Shown here piece by piece: positions 1-8,070 of a DNA stretch of 64,000 bases. The first letter of the stretch is position 1, and every line of letters starts with the position of its first letter. Source of the DNA: Pedobacter sp. AK013 (GTDB lineage Bacteria > Bacteroidota > Bacteroidia > Sphingobacteriales > Sphingobacteriaceae); the NCBI RefSeq assembly GCF_014205835.1, contig NZ_JACHCQ010000007.1:79087-143086 (forward strand). Reading direction: 5' to 3'. The notes under the pieces were generated by a model that saw nothing but the letters and a program-made list of their open reading frames with translations, had not been told where the DNA came from and searched no databases. Position numbers and translations under genes: made by a program.

Positions 1-275
1 GTTAAGAAAGACAGATAATTGTTAAAATCTGTTATGTAAAAAGCAGACGTATAGGTCTTTTACCATATAAGGAATTTTAGTCCATTTAAGTTTTCTGTTG
101 AGCCTATATGAATCTTATATGGTTAAGAAAGACAGATAATTGTTAAAATCTGTTATGTAAAAAGCAGACGTATAGGTCTTTTACCATATAAGGAATTTTA
201 GTCCATTTAAGTTTTCGATTGAGCTTATATAAATCTTATATGGTTAAGAAAGGCAGGTAATTGTTAAAATCTGTT
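1..275. repeat. 121-bp tandem direct repeat, about 2.3 copies
   Basis: Copy 1 spans 1-121, copy 2 spans 122-242 and a partial third copy spans 243-275. Copies 1 and 2 differ at only a few positions near the 3' end of the unit. The third copy has AGGCAGGTAA where the others have AGACAGATAA. The array begins at the first base of the window, so it may continue upstream. No open reading frame fits the unit. Confidence 0.95.
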
Positions 276-321
276 CACTACTTTCAGTATAGAACAAAAT
301 GTAAACCTATTCCAGTATAAG

Positions 322-482
322 AGTTTACCATTCTCTACCCCCATGTTTACCCTTCTCTACCTATTCTTTACCCTTTCTGTACCTTTTGCTTACCTGTTCT
401 GTACACCAAGTTAACCCCAGGTTAACCCTTTGCTTACCAATTCTTTACCCTGGCGTTACCTCATTTATTACCTAAAAGGTAA
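322..482. repeat. 11-bp-phased degenerate TACC array
   Basis: TACC or TAACC cores recur near 326, 336, 348, 358, 369, 380, 391, 402 (as TACA), 413, 424, 435, 446, 457 and 469, a spacing of 10-12 and on average 11.0 bases. The approximate unit is TACCctTTCTg. The last core belongs to a small palindrome, TTACCT-AAA-AGGTAA, at 468-482. The spacing is close to one helical turn, which would place every core on the same DNA face. That function is inference; the periodicity is visible directly. Confidence 0.85.
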
Positions 483-533
483 AGATTTGGTGAATATTGG
501 CTAAAGAAAAAGTTACCCTGGGGTTAACTTGGT
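405..533. repeat. 22-bp inverted repeat (arms 405-426 and 512-533)
   Basis: The arm at 405-426 (contains AAGTTAACCCCAGGTTAAC) is the reverse complement of 512-533 with 21 of 22 bases matching. The 85-base spacer contains the second half of the TACC array. It could form a long stem in RNA or a cruciform, or be a pair of opposed binding sites. No gene lies inside it. Confidence 0.9.
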
Positions 534-812
534 CACTCCAACAGGTATAGCGCCCCAATAAACTTGTTCTTTTAATAAACTGAAATATCATCAATATATA
601 GCGCAAATAACAGGCTCAATGACACCATTACAATAGCCACCCATGTTTAAGCCCCAGAAATACAGCACTTCCATCTGTTACATATTTCTAAAAACAGGCG
701 CTATTAGTGACCAAAACAACGATTACAGCCCATCAAAAACAATCAAATTTACTGAGCAATAGCACTTTAAAGTATTTTTCACATTTCTTTTTAATAGAAT
801 GTATATTTATTC

Positions 813-820
813 TATATTTG
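813..820 (+). promoter_or_regulatory. Candidate -7 box for the tRNA-Met gene
   Basis: TATATTTG matches the Bacteroidota -7 consensus TAnnTTTG and lies about 55 bases upstream of the tRNA. No clear -33 TTG element is visible at the usual spacing, so the assignment rests on the -7 box and position. Confidence 0.45.
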
Positions 821-874
821 CAGCTCTTAAAAATAACCACATCGATATTTACGTTATTGAGTAAATATTAACCC

Positions 875-948
875 GGCGGGGTAGCTCAGATGGTTAGAGC
901 GCAGGATTCATAACCCTGAGGTCGGCAGTTCGATCCTGCTCCCCGCTA
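875..948 (+). tRNA. tRNA-Met (anticodon CAT), elongator type
   Basis: A 74-nt cloverleaf can be folded. The acceptor strands are GGCGGGG (875-881) and CCCCGCT (941-947), with discriminator A948. The anticodon loop TTCATAA at 907-913 places CAT at 909-911. The T arm contains GTTCGATCC. CCA is not encoded. The first acceptor pair is G-T rather than the C-A mismatch of initiator tRNA, so elongator Met is favoured; a lysidine-modified Ile tRNA also reads CAT and cannot be excluded. The anticodon stem ends in an A-C opposition. Confidence 0.95.
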
Positions 949-988
949 CTGATTAAAAGCTCATCGAAAGATGGGCTTTTCTTTGTTT
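945..988 (+). repeat. tRNA 3'-tail direct repeat, left copy (attachment-site-like)
   Basis: This stretch covers the last four tRNA-Met bases and the following terminator. It recurs at 15786-15828 with one base deleted and two substitutions. Direct repeats of a tRNA 3' end are the usual footprint of integrative elements. No integrase gene is visible between the copies, so an old or defective island is only inferred. Confidence 0.6.
955..986 (+). terminator. Rho-independent terminator of tRNA-Met
   Basis: AAAAGCTCATC (955-965) pairs with GATGGGCTTTT (970-980) over 11 base pairs, including one G-T wobble, around a GAAA tetraloop. A T-rich tail follows. It starts seven bases after the tRNA. Confidence 0.85.
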
Positions 989-1109
989 GAAGGGCACTTT
1001 TGCTGCATTCCATTCTACCCCCTAAAATCTTTTCCTTACTCTGAAAATTACCTCTGCTCTGCAAATGAGAAATTTTATTTCATTCTCTAGTGTTTTTTAG
1101 CAAGAAAGA

Positions 1110-1610
1110 TTAAAATGCCCTAAATGCACAATTGACAACATCGATATCAGGATATTCCTTACTCAGCTTTTCACTTAACTCCCAATGTGTAGTAGCTTTA
1201 CGCCCATTTAATATCCTGGCTTTTGCTAATACAAAAGCCCCACCGCATACTGATGCAATTCGCCTGGTATTGCTTTCATCTCTAAATGTGAGCCACCTAT
1301 AAAATGCTGTTAGCGCATTTTGATTGCTTTCCCTAAAATCGTTGCCAGCAATTATCAAGGTATCTATCGGAGTTTCGATATCACCAGCGCATTGCTTGCA
1401 TGCAATGCTTATTCCTAAATTGGTTTTCAAATTCCTATCTGCAGAAGGTGCAACTACCCTGACGTCATAACCAGTCCGGATATCGGAGCTTTCCAGAAAA
1501 GTGTTAGCATTATTGAAGACATCTGCAGGGCCTGCGAAATCAAGCAACATATTACCTGTCATAGCGATGATAACGATCAAGCGCTTTTTTGGGATTTCAT
1601 TGTGTTCCAT
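1110..1610 (-). pseudogene. Truncated GlxA-type regulator: DJ-1/PfpI domain only
   Basis: The 166 residues match the amino-terminal DJ-1/PfpI-like (class I glutamine amidotransferase fold) domain of AraC-family regulators such as GlxA or FtrA. The marker segment around residues 119-143 reads SVCGGAFVLAKA followed by LNGRKATTHWE, typical of the nucleophile-elbow region of that family. Full-length members are about 310-330 residues and end in an AraC helix-turn-helix. Here the frame stops at the end of the sensor domain, and the DNA-binding half is absent. The break lies only 130 bases from the tRNA terminator and from one copy of the attachment-like repeat, so truncation during a rearrangement is plausible. 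The product could not bind DNA through the usual domain. A stand-alone DJ-1-type protein is the less likely alternative, because the last residues depart from family sequence. Confidence 0.7.
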
Positions 1611-1996
1611 ATCTCAAAATTACAGAAACAAAAAACCGTCTGAAAGGACATAAATTATACAATTTCGGCCACATACTTGAAGTTTTAGAAAAATCCTGAA
1701 GAAACTAATTGACTATCAATTCTTTAGCTTCAAAAGTTAAGGCTTTTTTTACAGTACCGTTAACGCAATTATAACGTTTCCGATCTGGCAAACATGCACA
1801 CGCGATATGCATGCGCCAGCGAGGGAGCTTTTTTTGAAATTGAGATCTTCTTTTCTTGCCCATTGCAAATTCATTAGATCAAAAATCCCTGGTGCTGGCG
1901 ATCGGTTCCGGTAAAAACCACAAATTACCTTTCAGGTTCTACATTTTGCAAACGTAATTCTGAATAAATCTAGCTAAGTAGACATAATTATCTAAT
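1611..1996. other. Gene-poor gap with one weak small ORF
   Basis: No recognised gene. On the reverse strand a 52-codon frame runs from 1863 to 1705. It is rich in Lys and Arg at the start (MGKKRRSQFQKK) and has CAC and YNC cysteine motifs. It has no visible homology cue or clear ribosome site and may be chance. Confidence 0.3.
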
Positions 1997-2004
1997 TAAT
2001 TTTG
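1997..2004 (+). promoter_or_regulatory. Candidate -7 box upstream of the lipoprotein pair
   Basis: TAATTTTG fits TAnnTTTG exactly and sits about 60 bases before the start at 2065. No convincing -33 element is seen. Confidence 0.4.
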
Positions 2005-2064
2005 TTTTTCTGAATTATGGAATTATCTTCGTTTATCTGTCTATAAATTAACGCTCTAAACACA

Positions 2065-3333
2065 ATGAATATAAACTCTATTAAATGTTACCTAATAATC
2101 TTAGTATGTTGTTTGGCCACATTTCTTTCAGGTTGTAAAAAAGAAAGCACTGTACGTGAAGAAATTAAAATTGGTAATGCTTCGATAAAACATTCTTCTC
2201 TACCATCAAAATCACAAATGTTAGCTCAAAATTTATCCAAACCATGTAAATATTGGATTGCTGGCGTTAATGGATTTTTAGAGGGGGCACCTAGCAATCC
2301 TTACTTTGATATGGTGTTATCACAGATAAACAATGCGGGGGGTGTCCTTGTCAATACACAATTCGATACAAAGCAGGAAGCTTTAAACGCTAATTTGACT
2401 TTTGAGCAAAGCGCAGTTAGTTTAGCTCAAACCTATAATTTAACTTTCCAACCAACTGGCATCATGACCGATCCAGTTTCCAGTAGTTGTAATGGAGATA
2501 TTTTTGACCCTGGAGGTTATTCAGGCGGAGGTATTGAAGGCGGATCTGGGACAGGTGGAAATGGTGGATTTCTTCAGGTTCCACTTCGGCCTACAATAAC
2601 AATTGATCCAAACACACGTCCATGTCTAGAAAGCATAAAAAATGCCGTAGTTAACGCAGCTCAAATCTCTGTTACAATGGCAAATCTCTTGAAACGGGTA
2701 GATAACGATCATACAAAAGCACAAAATGCTGTATTAGCTTTAGCTAATAATACAAACATATCGATAACCTTAGGAGAAAAGACTATCCCGTACCAAACCA
2801 TCACCAATCCTGATGGAACAACCTCAGTAAGGGAAACACATGGAGAAACTAATCCTATTACAGGTAGCATTAAGCTAAACACCCTTACCCTAAATGAAGC
2901 ATCAGACCTAGCGGTCACTGCGTCCCTAATTCATGAAATGATGCATTCTTATTTTGTTTGGGGTGCCAATAATCTTACCGGCGAGGAAGCTATGGCATTT
3001 AGTGATCTTAACAGGTATCTGTTTGACCAGGAAGATGGAACTGCCCATCCTTATAATTACCCGGAACTGGGATTTATGCAGCATTGGCAGATGGGGGAAA
3101 CCTATGTGAATTCTATGGCCCTTATATTACTTGGTGTAGCAAATTCTAAAGGTATAACAACTTCGCCTGACCCATCTATATCACTTGAAGTATATTGCCG
3201 TGATATTTTCTGGGGAAGCTTACAGCAGACTTCAGGGCTTGATGCGCCTAATGCTGCAAGATCCAAAACTAATTCAGAGAGGGAATATAAAAACCAATCT
3301 GGCTCAACAGGAAAAAACGACTGTCAACCATGA
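2065..3333 (+). CDS. Secreted lipoprotein with HExxH metallopeptidase-like motif
   Basis: A 422-residue protein with a type II signal peptide: a hydrophobic stretch at residues 8-22 ends in the lipobox LSGC, so it should be anchored in an outer or periplasmic membrane leaflet. Residues about 151-169 form a glycine-rich linker (GGYSGGGIEGGSG). The second half has an acidic stretch and then HEMMH at residues 290-294, a zinc-binding HExxH signature. Glu/His residues further on (GEEAMAF, QHWQMGE) could supply a third ligand, but I cannot assign it. The layout resembles uncharacterised Bacteroidota lipoproteins near polymorphic-toxin or surface-protein loci. Protease activity is inferred from the motif alone. 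The stop overlaps the next start as ATGA, so the two genes are translationally coupled. Confidence 0.8.
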   Translation: MNINSIKCYLIILVCCLATFLSGCKKESTVREEIKIGNASIKHSSLPSKSQMLAQNLSKPCKYWIAGVNGFLEGAPSNPYFDMVLSQINNAGGVLVNTQFDTKQEALNANLTFEQSAVSLAQTYNLTFQPTGIMTDPVSSSCNGDIFDPGGYSGGGIEGGSGTGGNGGFLQVPLRPTITIDPNTRPCLESIKNAVVNAAQISVTMANLLKRVDNDHTKAQNAVLALANNTNISITLGEKTIPYQTITNPDGTTSVRETHGETNPITGSIKLNTLTLNEASDLAVTASLIHEMMHSYFVWGANNLTGEEAMAFSDLNRYLFDQEDGTAHPYNYPELGFMQHWQMGETYVNSMALILLGVANSKGITTSPDPSISLEVYCRDIFWGSLQQTSGLDAPNAARSKTNSEREYKNQSGSTGKNDCQP

Positions 3334-3857
3334 TGAAAAATCTAATCCTTAGCTTGACGATAATAGGGAATTTTTATTGTACAGCGACGCAGACTTCAAA
3401 TGAATTAAAAGATGATGGCATTATTATAAATAAAATTATTGATATTGTATGTGAAAAAGAAGTCCGCCCCAAATCCGTTTTAATTAGCGAGCAACTTTTA
3501 TCAAATCTTGATCGATACTTGACCAGTGATAAAAATAAAAAAAGTAGTGACTCATTATCTTTATTGATAGAGGGGAAATGGAATTATTTGAAGCAGATAA
3601 AATCGGATTCATATTCTAAAGAGTGGAAACAATTTTCGCTTCCCAAAGCCGTAAACGAAAAGAAAACTATCGGCAATAAACTTAAAGCCGAAGACCTCCG
3701 ATTTAGTACGGTACAGTTTTCACCAGAAGGCACCAAGGCATTTGTGGTATATAGTAGAACTATCAATAACATATCACAGGGAACTGTTTTCTTTTTCTTT
3801 GAAAATAAAAACGGTGTTTGGATCCATACAGCTCATTATGTACCCTTTTTCGATTAA
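3330..3857 (+). CDS. Hypothetical secreted protein coupled to the HExxH lipoprotein
   Basis: A 175-residue protein with a short signal peptide (MMKNLILSLTIIGNFYC, which could also be a weak lipobox ending at Cys17). I do not recognise a family. The mature part is Lys/Ser-rich in the first half. The second half (FSPEGTKAFVVYSRT, then GTVFFFFENKNGVW) has alternating beta-strand character, as in small secreted beta-sheet proteins. Its start overlaps the upstream stop by four bases, so it is very probably made together with the HExxH lipoprotein and may be its partner, inhibitor or co-exported factor. That pairing is inference from coupling only. Confidence 0.75.
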   Translation: MMKNLILSLTIIGNFYCTATQTSNELKDDGIIINKIIDIVCEKEVRPKSVLISEQLLSNLDRYLTSDKNKKSSDSLSLLIEGKWNYLKQIKSDSYSKEWKQFSLPKAVNEKKTIGNKLKAEDLRFSTVQFSPEGTKAFVVYSRTINNISQGTVFFFFENKNGVWIHTAHYVPFFD

Positions 3858-4056
3858 CTACTGAGAAGGAAGCGATAACGTGACTTTAAAAATGAAGAAA
3901 GCTATAAAGAGTGTTACTTTGACGGTAAATATGACAGTATAAATGGTTTTTCAATAAATTCAATGCTATAAATCGTCTTCAACACTTATTTTTACGGTTA
4001 TCCGTATTATTCAATATTATGGTTGTTACCTTTCTGGCGCAAGTTTTAGCGCTCCG

Positions 4057-4085
4057 GCCTAAAGCAAGGGCCAGACTTGTACTTT
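4057..4085. repeat. Short dispersed repeat, copy A
   Basis: GCCTAAAGCAAGGGCCAGAC followed by TTGTACTTT is shared with 36908-36936 (25 of 29 bases identical) and, more loosely, with 34234-34261. All three copies are intergenic. Confidence 0.7.
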
Positions 4086-4377
4086 CCGTTAAAAATTAAT
4101 GCATTATTTGTTTAAGAAAAACTTCCCAGTTAAATCTCGTAAAATGCGCAAATCATCCTGCCCCTATGCACTGAGACTTACGCCAGTGAGGAATGATCTG
4201 GCGCGATAAGGATTACCGTGGATTCTGACACGGAAGCGAGTAGCTAAAATAGAGGTTCCAGCTTCTTTAATACTTTCTCAAAATTGACTACTGCTTCGCA
4301 ATGTTCATAAAAGGTCGACATATTGAAGCTCGACCTAGCTGAAGAATAGCTAAAATACAATTCATTTTTTCATAAAT

Positions 4378-4411
4378 ACCTCTAGCTGCGTCAACGGCTG
4401 CAGTTAGAGGT
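4378..4411. other. Hairpin, 12-bp stem
   Basis: ACCTCTAGCTGC (4378-4389) pairs with GCAGTTAGAGGT (4400-4411), with 11 Watson-Crick pairs and one mismatch around a 10-base loop. No T-tract follows on either strand, so it is not a standard terminator. Confidence 0.55.
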
Positions 4412-4592
4412 TAATAATTAGCATACGCTATTTATAAAAAAGCTCCTGGCCGGCGGAAAGTTAGCACAAACATCCAAGCTATGCCTTTACGCGAATTTTC
4501 GCTATAGCCGTTGACATTGAGGACATTGTAACTGATACCAAAATTTCGTATGTTAGCATAGTAATATATTTTCACATTTAAATTTTCCAGCA

Positions 4593-5480
4593 ATGGAACT
4601 TAAATTACCCTATATCAATCCAGTAAGTTTTGCTAATACGCTCGTAAATCATTACGATTTCGACATTCAACAGGGCTGGAATTCTAATTATTTAGCCTTG
4701 CCCGAACAGGCAGGAGTTGGATCATTACAGTTATTCATGAGAGAAGATATTCATTTTTTCAGGGGTAAATGGAAGTTTAATGAGGATTCTACCTTTCTTT
4801 CACATGATCCGGTTGGGCAAAAGGGATTAATAGATTTCAGGTTGAGTAGCGACGGACAAATTCATTCGGCATCGATAGAAGGCGATAAAAAATTTGAATG
4901 GGAGATTACAGAAGTGGATGGATTTCGCTTTTTTATACCGGGAAAGTATCTGAAACTGGAAAAAAATCAACTGTCAGATCGTTTTGAGAAATATTGCTTC
5001 AACAGGAACATCATCAATTTACAAAAACAACTTTTTGAGATCCAGGCCGGACAAATATCGAATGCACTCTTATTGGAAAGTAAAATGCTCGAATTTATTT
5101 ACTTCTGGATGGATTTTCTGCAAACCAATAACCTGGAAAAACACTTCGAAAGCATTTCAGACCGCCATTTTTCGTGCATATCGAACGCGAAACAACTCCT
5201 GGATGAAAATCCCTGCGAAAGCCCATCCATAAAATACATCAGTAGAAAGGTGGGCTTGAATGAATGTGACCTAAAACGTGAATTTAAAAAAGCTTTCGGC
5301 CTGCCCATTAGGCAATACATCATTAAACAGCGCATGGATTTTGCCCAAAAGCTGCTCAAAGATACAGACCTGCCTATTGGCGAAATCAGCACAAGGCTGG
5401 GCTATGCAAACCGAGGCCATTTTGCAGGTTTATATCAACGTTATTTTGGCGTTTCACCTTTAAACGACAGGTTAACCTAA
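4593..5480 (+). CDS. AraC-family transcriptional regulator
   Basis: A 295-residue protein. Residues about 200-295 form the AraC double helix-turn-helix: the first helix pair is around SIKYISRKVGLNECDLKREF and the second is around IGEISTRLGYANRGHFAGLY, ending in the usual FGVSP turn. The first 190 residues have no catalytic motif and presumably sense a ligand. It lies on the same strand 136 bases upstream of a five-gene operon for uptake and processing of an ester-like compound. AraC proteins usually activate such adjacent operons, so it is the likely local activator. The ligand is unknown, and a degradation intermediate or acyl product is a reasonable guess. Start at the ATG after TTTTCCAGCA; no alternative start is better. 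Confidence 0.88.
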   Translation: MELKLPYINPVSFANTLVNHYDFDIQQGWNSNYLALPEQAGVGSLQLFMREDIHFFRGKWKFNEDSTFLSHDPVGQKGLIDFRLSSDGQIHSASIEGDKKFEWEITEVDGFRFFIPGKYLKLEKNQLSDRFEKYCFNRNIINLQKQLFEIQAGQISNALLLESKMLEFIYFWMDFLQTNNLEKHFESISDRHFSCISNAKQLLDENPCESPSIKYISRKVGLNECDLKREFKKAFGLPIRQYIIKQRMDFAQKLLKDTDLPIGEISTRLGYANRGHFAGLYQRYFGVSPLNDRLT

Positions 5481-5616
5481 ATACCTGAAAAACTATTCCC
5501 TTTTCGTATCAAATTATTCCCGATTGGATATTTTTTATAATACCCTTGCATATAACTTTATGCTTAGTAAAATAAAAATTCAGGATCTGATCCTGAACTA
5601 ACCAAATATCTTTTCA

Positions 5617-7167
5617 ATGTTTAATTTGTCTTTAATCCTCGAGGATAGTGCAAAACGTTTTGCCCATCAACCTGCTATAAGTGCTGAAGGGCGAACTATA
5701 AGTTATGCAGGGCTAAACCAGCTGGCTAACCGGGTAGCTAACGGATTGAAAAGCATTGGTATTGTACCAGGCGATAAAGTAGCCATGTCCTGCCCAAACA
5801 TTCCTGAATTTGCGGCTATTTATTATGGGGTTTTAAAAACGGGTGCCATTATTGTTCCTTTTAACATTTTGTTAAAGGCTGATGAAATTACCTACCACCT
5901 CAATGATAGTAAAGCCAAGGTCTACTTTTGCTTTTCGGGGTCGGAAGATTTACCAATCGGGGATTATGGGTTTCAAGCCTTTTACAAGGCTCCCCTCTGC
6001 CAGTATTTCTGTCAGATCAATCCAGAGGCAAAAAAAGAAGCTTACGCCGTTAATAGTTTTAATGATTTAATAGCCCATCAACCCTCAACCTTTGAAACAG
6101 CCGAAACTTTAGCTGATGATGTAGCTTTATTAATTTATACATCAGGTACAACAGGGCAGTCAAAAGGCGCTCAGCTAAGCCATTTAAATTTGTTCTGCAA
6201 TGCTGTTTTGGCAACTGATTTATTCAGTACAACTCATCAGGATAAACAATTGGTCGTGCTCCCGCTCTTCCATATCTTTGGGATGACAGTTTTAATGAAC
6301 GCCGGGATTTACCGTGGCACCCACAATATTCTGCTGCTACGTTTTGATCCCAAGACGGTTCTGGAATTCATTGATACCTTCCACATCAGCATTTTTGCAG
6401 GCGTGCCCACCATGTACTGGGCACTTATCAATTTTAACCATGAAAACATTGCAGATGATTGCATCAGGAAAAACCTGCGCCTGTGCATTTCCGGCGGAGC
6501 ATCGCTTCCCTTAAAAGTTCTGCAGGATTTTGAAACCCGGTTTAATGTGCCTGTTTTAGAAGGCTATGGAATGAGCGAAGGCTCTCCGATTGTCACTTTC
6601 AATGATCTTCGCCAGGGCTGTAAGCCCGGATCTATCGGTACCGCAGTTTGGGGGGTGGAAGTTAAAATTATCGACGAAACCGGAAAAGAATTGCCTGCAG
6701 GAGAAAAAGGAGAACTGATTTACAGAGGTCACAATGTAATGAAGGGTTATTTTGAAAGACCGGAACAAACAGCTGAGGTACTAAGAGCAGGCTGGATGCA
6801 TTCTGGTGATGTTGCGGTGGTGGATGAAGAAGGGTTTTATTATATTGTTGACCGTACCAAGGATATGATTATACGGGGCGGAATGAAGGTTTTTCCACGT
6901 GAGGTGGAAGAAGTTATGATGAAACATCCTTCCATCTCTTTAGTAGCGGTGATTGGCGTTCCCGACGAACGAATGGGAGAAGAAGTGAAAGCCTTTGTTG
7001 TGCTCAAAGATAAATACGATGCCGATCCGCTAGAAATTATTTCTTGGGCGAAAGCACACATGGCGGCATATAAATATCCCCGCAAAATTGAGTTTGTAGA
7101 AAACCTACCCCTTTCGGCAACCGGAAAAATTTTAAAAAAAGTTTTGAGAGAAAAAACCAGTCTGTAA
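5617..7167 (+). CDS. AMP-forming acyl-CoA ligase (FadD-like)
   Basis: A 516-residue cytoplasmic ANL-superfamily enzyme that should activate a carboxylic acid with ATP and CoA to an acyl-CoA. The phosphate-binding loop IYTSGTTGQSKG is at residues 173-184, the adenine-binding motif EGYGMSEG at 315-322, and the hinge region DRTKDMIIRGGMKVFP is in the C-terminal third. The conserved catalytic lysine is K504 in SATGKILKK. Length and motifs match medium/long-chain fatty-acyl or aryl-CoA ligases; the chain length accepted cannot be read from sequence. It is the first gene of an operon with two esterases, a serine hydrolase and a TonB receptor (gaps 29, 16, 24 and 44 bases). Its likely job is to activate the acid released by those hydrolases. 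Confidence 0.93.
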   Translation: MFNLSLILEDSAKRFAHQPAISAEGRTISYAGLNQLANRVANGLKSIGIVPGDKVAMSCPNIPEFAAIYYGVLKTGAIIVPFNILLKADEITYHLNDSKAKVYFCFSGSEDLPIGDYGFQAFYKAPLCQYFCQINPEAKKEAYAVNSFNDLIAHQPSTFETAETLADDVALLIYTSGTTGQSKGAQLSHLNLFCNAVLATDLFSTTHQDKQLVVLPLFHIFGMTVLMNAGIYRGTHNILLLRFDPKTVLEFIDTFHISIFAGVPTMYWALINFNHENIADDCIRKNLRLCISGGASLPLKVLQDFETRFNVPVLEGYGMSEGSPIVTFNDLRQGCKPGSIGTAVWGVEVKIIDETGKELPAGEKGELIYRGHNVMKGYFERPEQTAEVLRAGWMHSGDVAVVDEEGFYYIVDRTKDMIIRGGMKVFPREVEEVMMKHPSISLVAVIGVPDERMGEEVKAFVVLKDKYDADPLEIISWAKAHMAAYKYPRKIEFVENLPLSATGKILKKVLREKTSL

Positions 7168-7196
7168 TTAGATATTAATCTTTTTTAACAAAAAAT

Positions 7197-8054
7197 ATGA
7201 TCAGAAAATCGATACTATTATTAATCATTTCCTCCTTTTTGTATGGCTGTGCGCCGGTAAAAGGGCTAAAAGGAAATGCCCTGGAAAAAAAATATAGTGA
7301 CATTCGTTATGGCGATAAAGCCAGAAACGTGATGGACGTTTATCTTCCTGCAAAACGCGGTGCTAAGACGCCTTTTGTTATCCTTATTCATGGCGGCGCC
7401 TGGACTATGGCTGGAAAAGAGTATGTAAGAGATTATCAGGATTCTTTACTAAAAAACGGAATTGCCTCTGCAAGTATAAACCACCGATATGCGAACAACA
7501 CAGAGATTCATTATCCTCAAATGCTTGAGGATGTAAATTCAGCACTAAATTATTGCGCTGGGCATGCCAAAGAATGGAACATTAAGAATAAAGGATATGT
7601 CATGGCTGGCGTGAGTTCGGGCGCGCACTTAGCACTTTTATATGCGTATACCACATCAAAAAAGATAAACGCTGTTGTAGAATTTTGCGGACCAACCAAT
7701 TTCACGGACACGACGATATTAAATTATGCCAGCAAAGTAGGTTTAATGGATGTTATTCAGAAAATGACCGGGAAAACATATCAAAAAGGGGTGGCAATCG
7801 ATCCGGAATTTGCTAAATCAAGTCCCATCACCCACATTAAAAACATTCCTGTTTTAATTATCCACGGTACAGCAGATCCGATAGTTGATTTTTCGCAGTC
7901 GCAGCAATTAAGCGATGCACTCAATAAACAGCAGATTAAACATAAACTGGTGAGCATAAAAGGTGCCGGCCACGATCTAAACCTTAAAGACGCCGCAACC
8001 AGGCAATTGGTTTACCGGGAGGCGATAAACTGGATTATTCAAAATGGTCAGTAA
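7197..8054 (+). CDS. Alpha/beta-hydrolase lipoprotein (esterase)
   Basis: A 285-residue protein with a lipobox (FLYGC, Cys17), so it is probably membrane-anchored in the periplasm or outer membrane. Oxyanion motif HGGAW is at residues 65-69, nucleophile elbow GVSSG at 138-142 with Ser140, acidic residue Asp227 in HGTADP, and catalytic histidine His259 in GAGHD. This order is the BD-FAE/carboxylesterase type (hormone-sensitive-lipase-like). It lies 29 bases after the acyl-CoA ligase and 16 bases before a second esterase in the same operon, suggesting sequential or complementary cleavage of a substrate with more than one ester. The natural substrate is unknown. Confidence 0.9.
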   Translation: MIRKSILLLIISSFLYGCAPVKGLKGNALEKKYSDIRYGDKARNVMDVYLPAKRGAKTPFVILIHGGAWTMAGKEYVRDYQDSLLKNGIASASINHRYANNTEIHYPQMLEDVNSALNYCAGHAKEWNIKNKGYVMAGVSSGAHLALLYAYTTSKKINAVVEFCGPTNFTDTTILNYASKVGLMDVIQKMTGKTYQKGVAIDPEFAKSSPITHIKNIPVLIIHGTADPIVDFSQSQQLSDALNKQQIKHKLVSIKGAGHDLNLKDAATRQLVYREAINWIIQNGQ

Positions 8055-8070
8055 TTAAGATAAAGACAAT

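Larger units (their letters stand above)
3858..4592. other. 735-bp intergenic region with repeats and hairpins, no gene
   Basis: No convincing gene. A 30-codon open stretch (3888-3971, DFKNEESYKECYFDGKYD) without a start codon may be a decayed remnant. Around 4174-4234 are two short inverted repeats, GCCAG/CTGGC and CCGTG/CACGG, resembling REP-like hairpins. A dispersed repeat copy (4057-4085) and a 12-bp hairpin (4378-4411) are listed separately. The last 100 bases should carry the promoter of the AraC gene. Confidence 0.5.

Noticed and set aside
1..540. CRISPR array
   Set aside because: The 121-base units have no repeat-spacer alternation, the 11-base units are too short and degenerate, and no cas genes are present.
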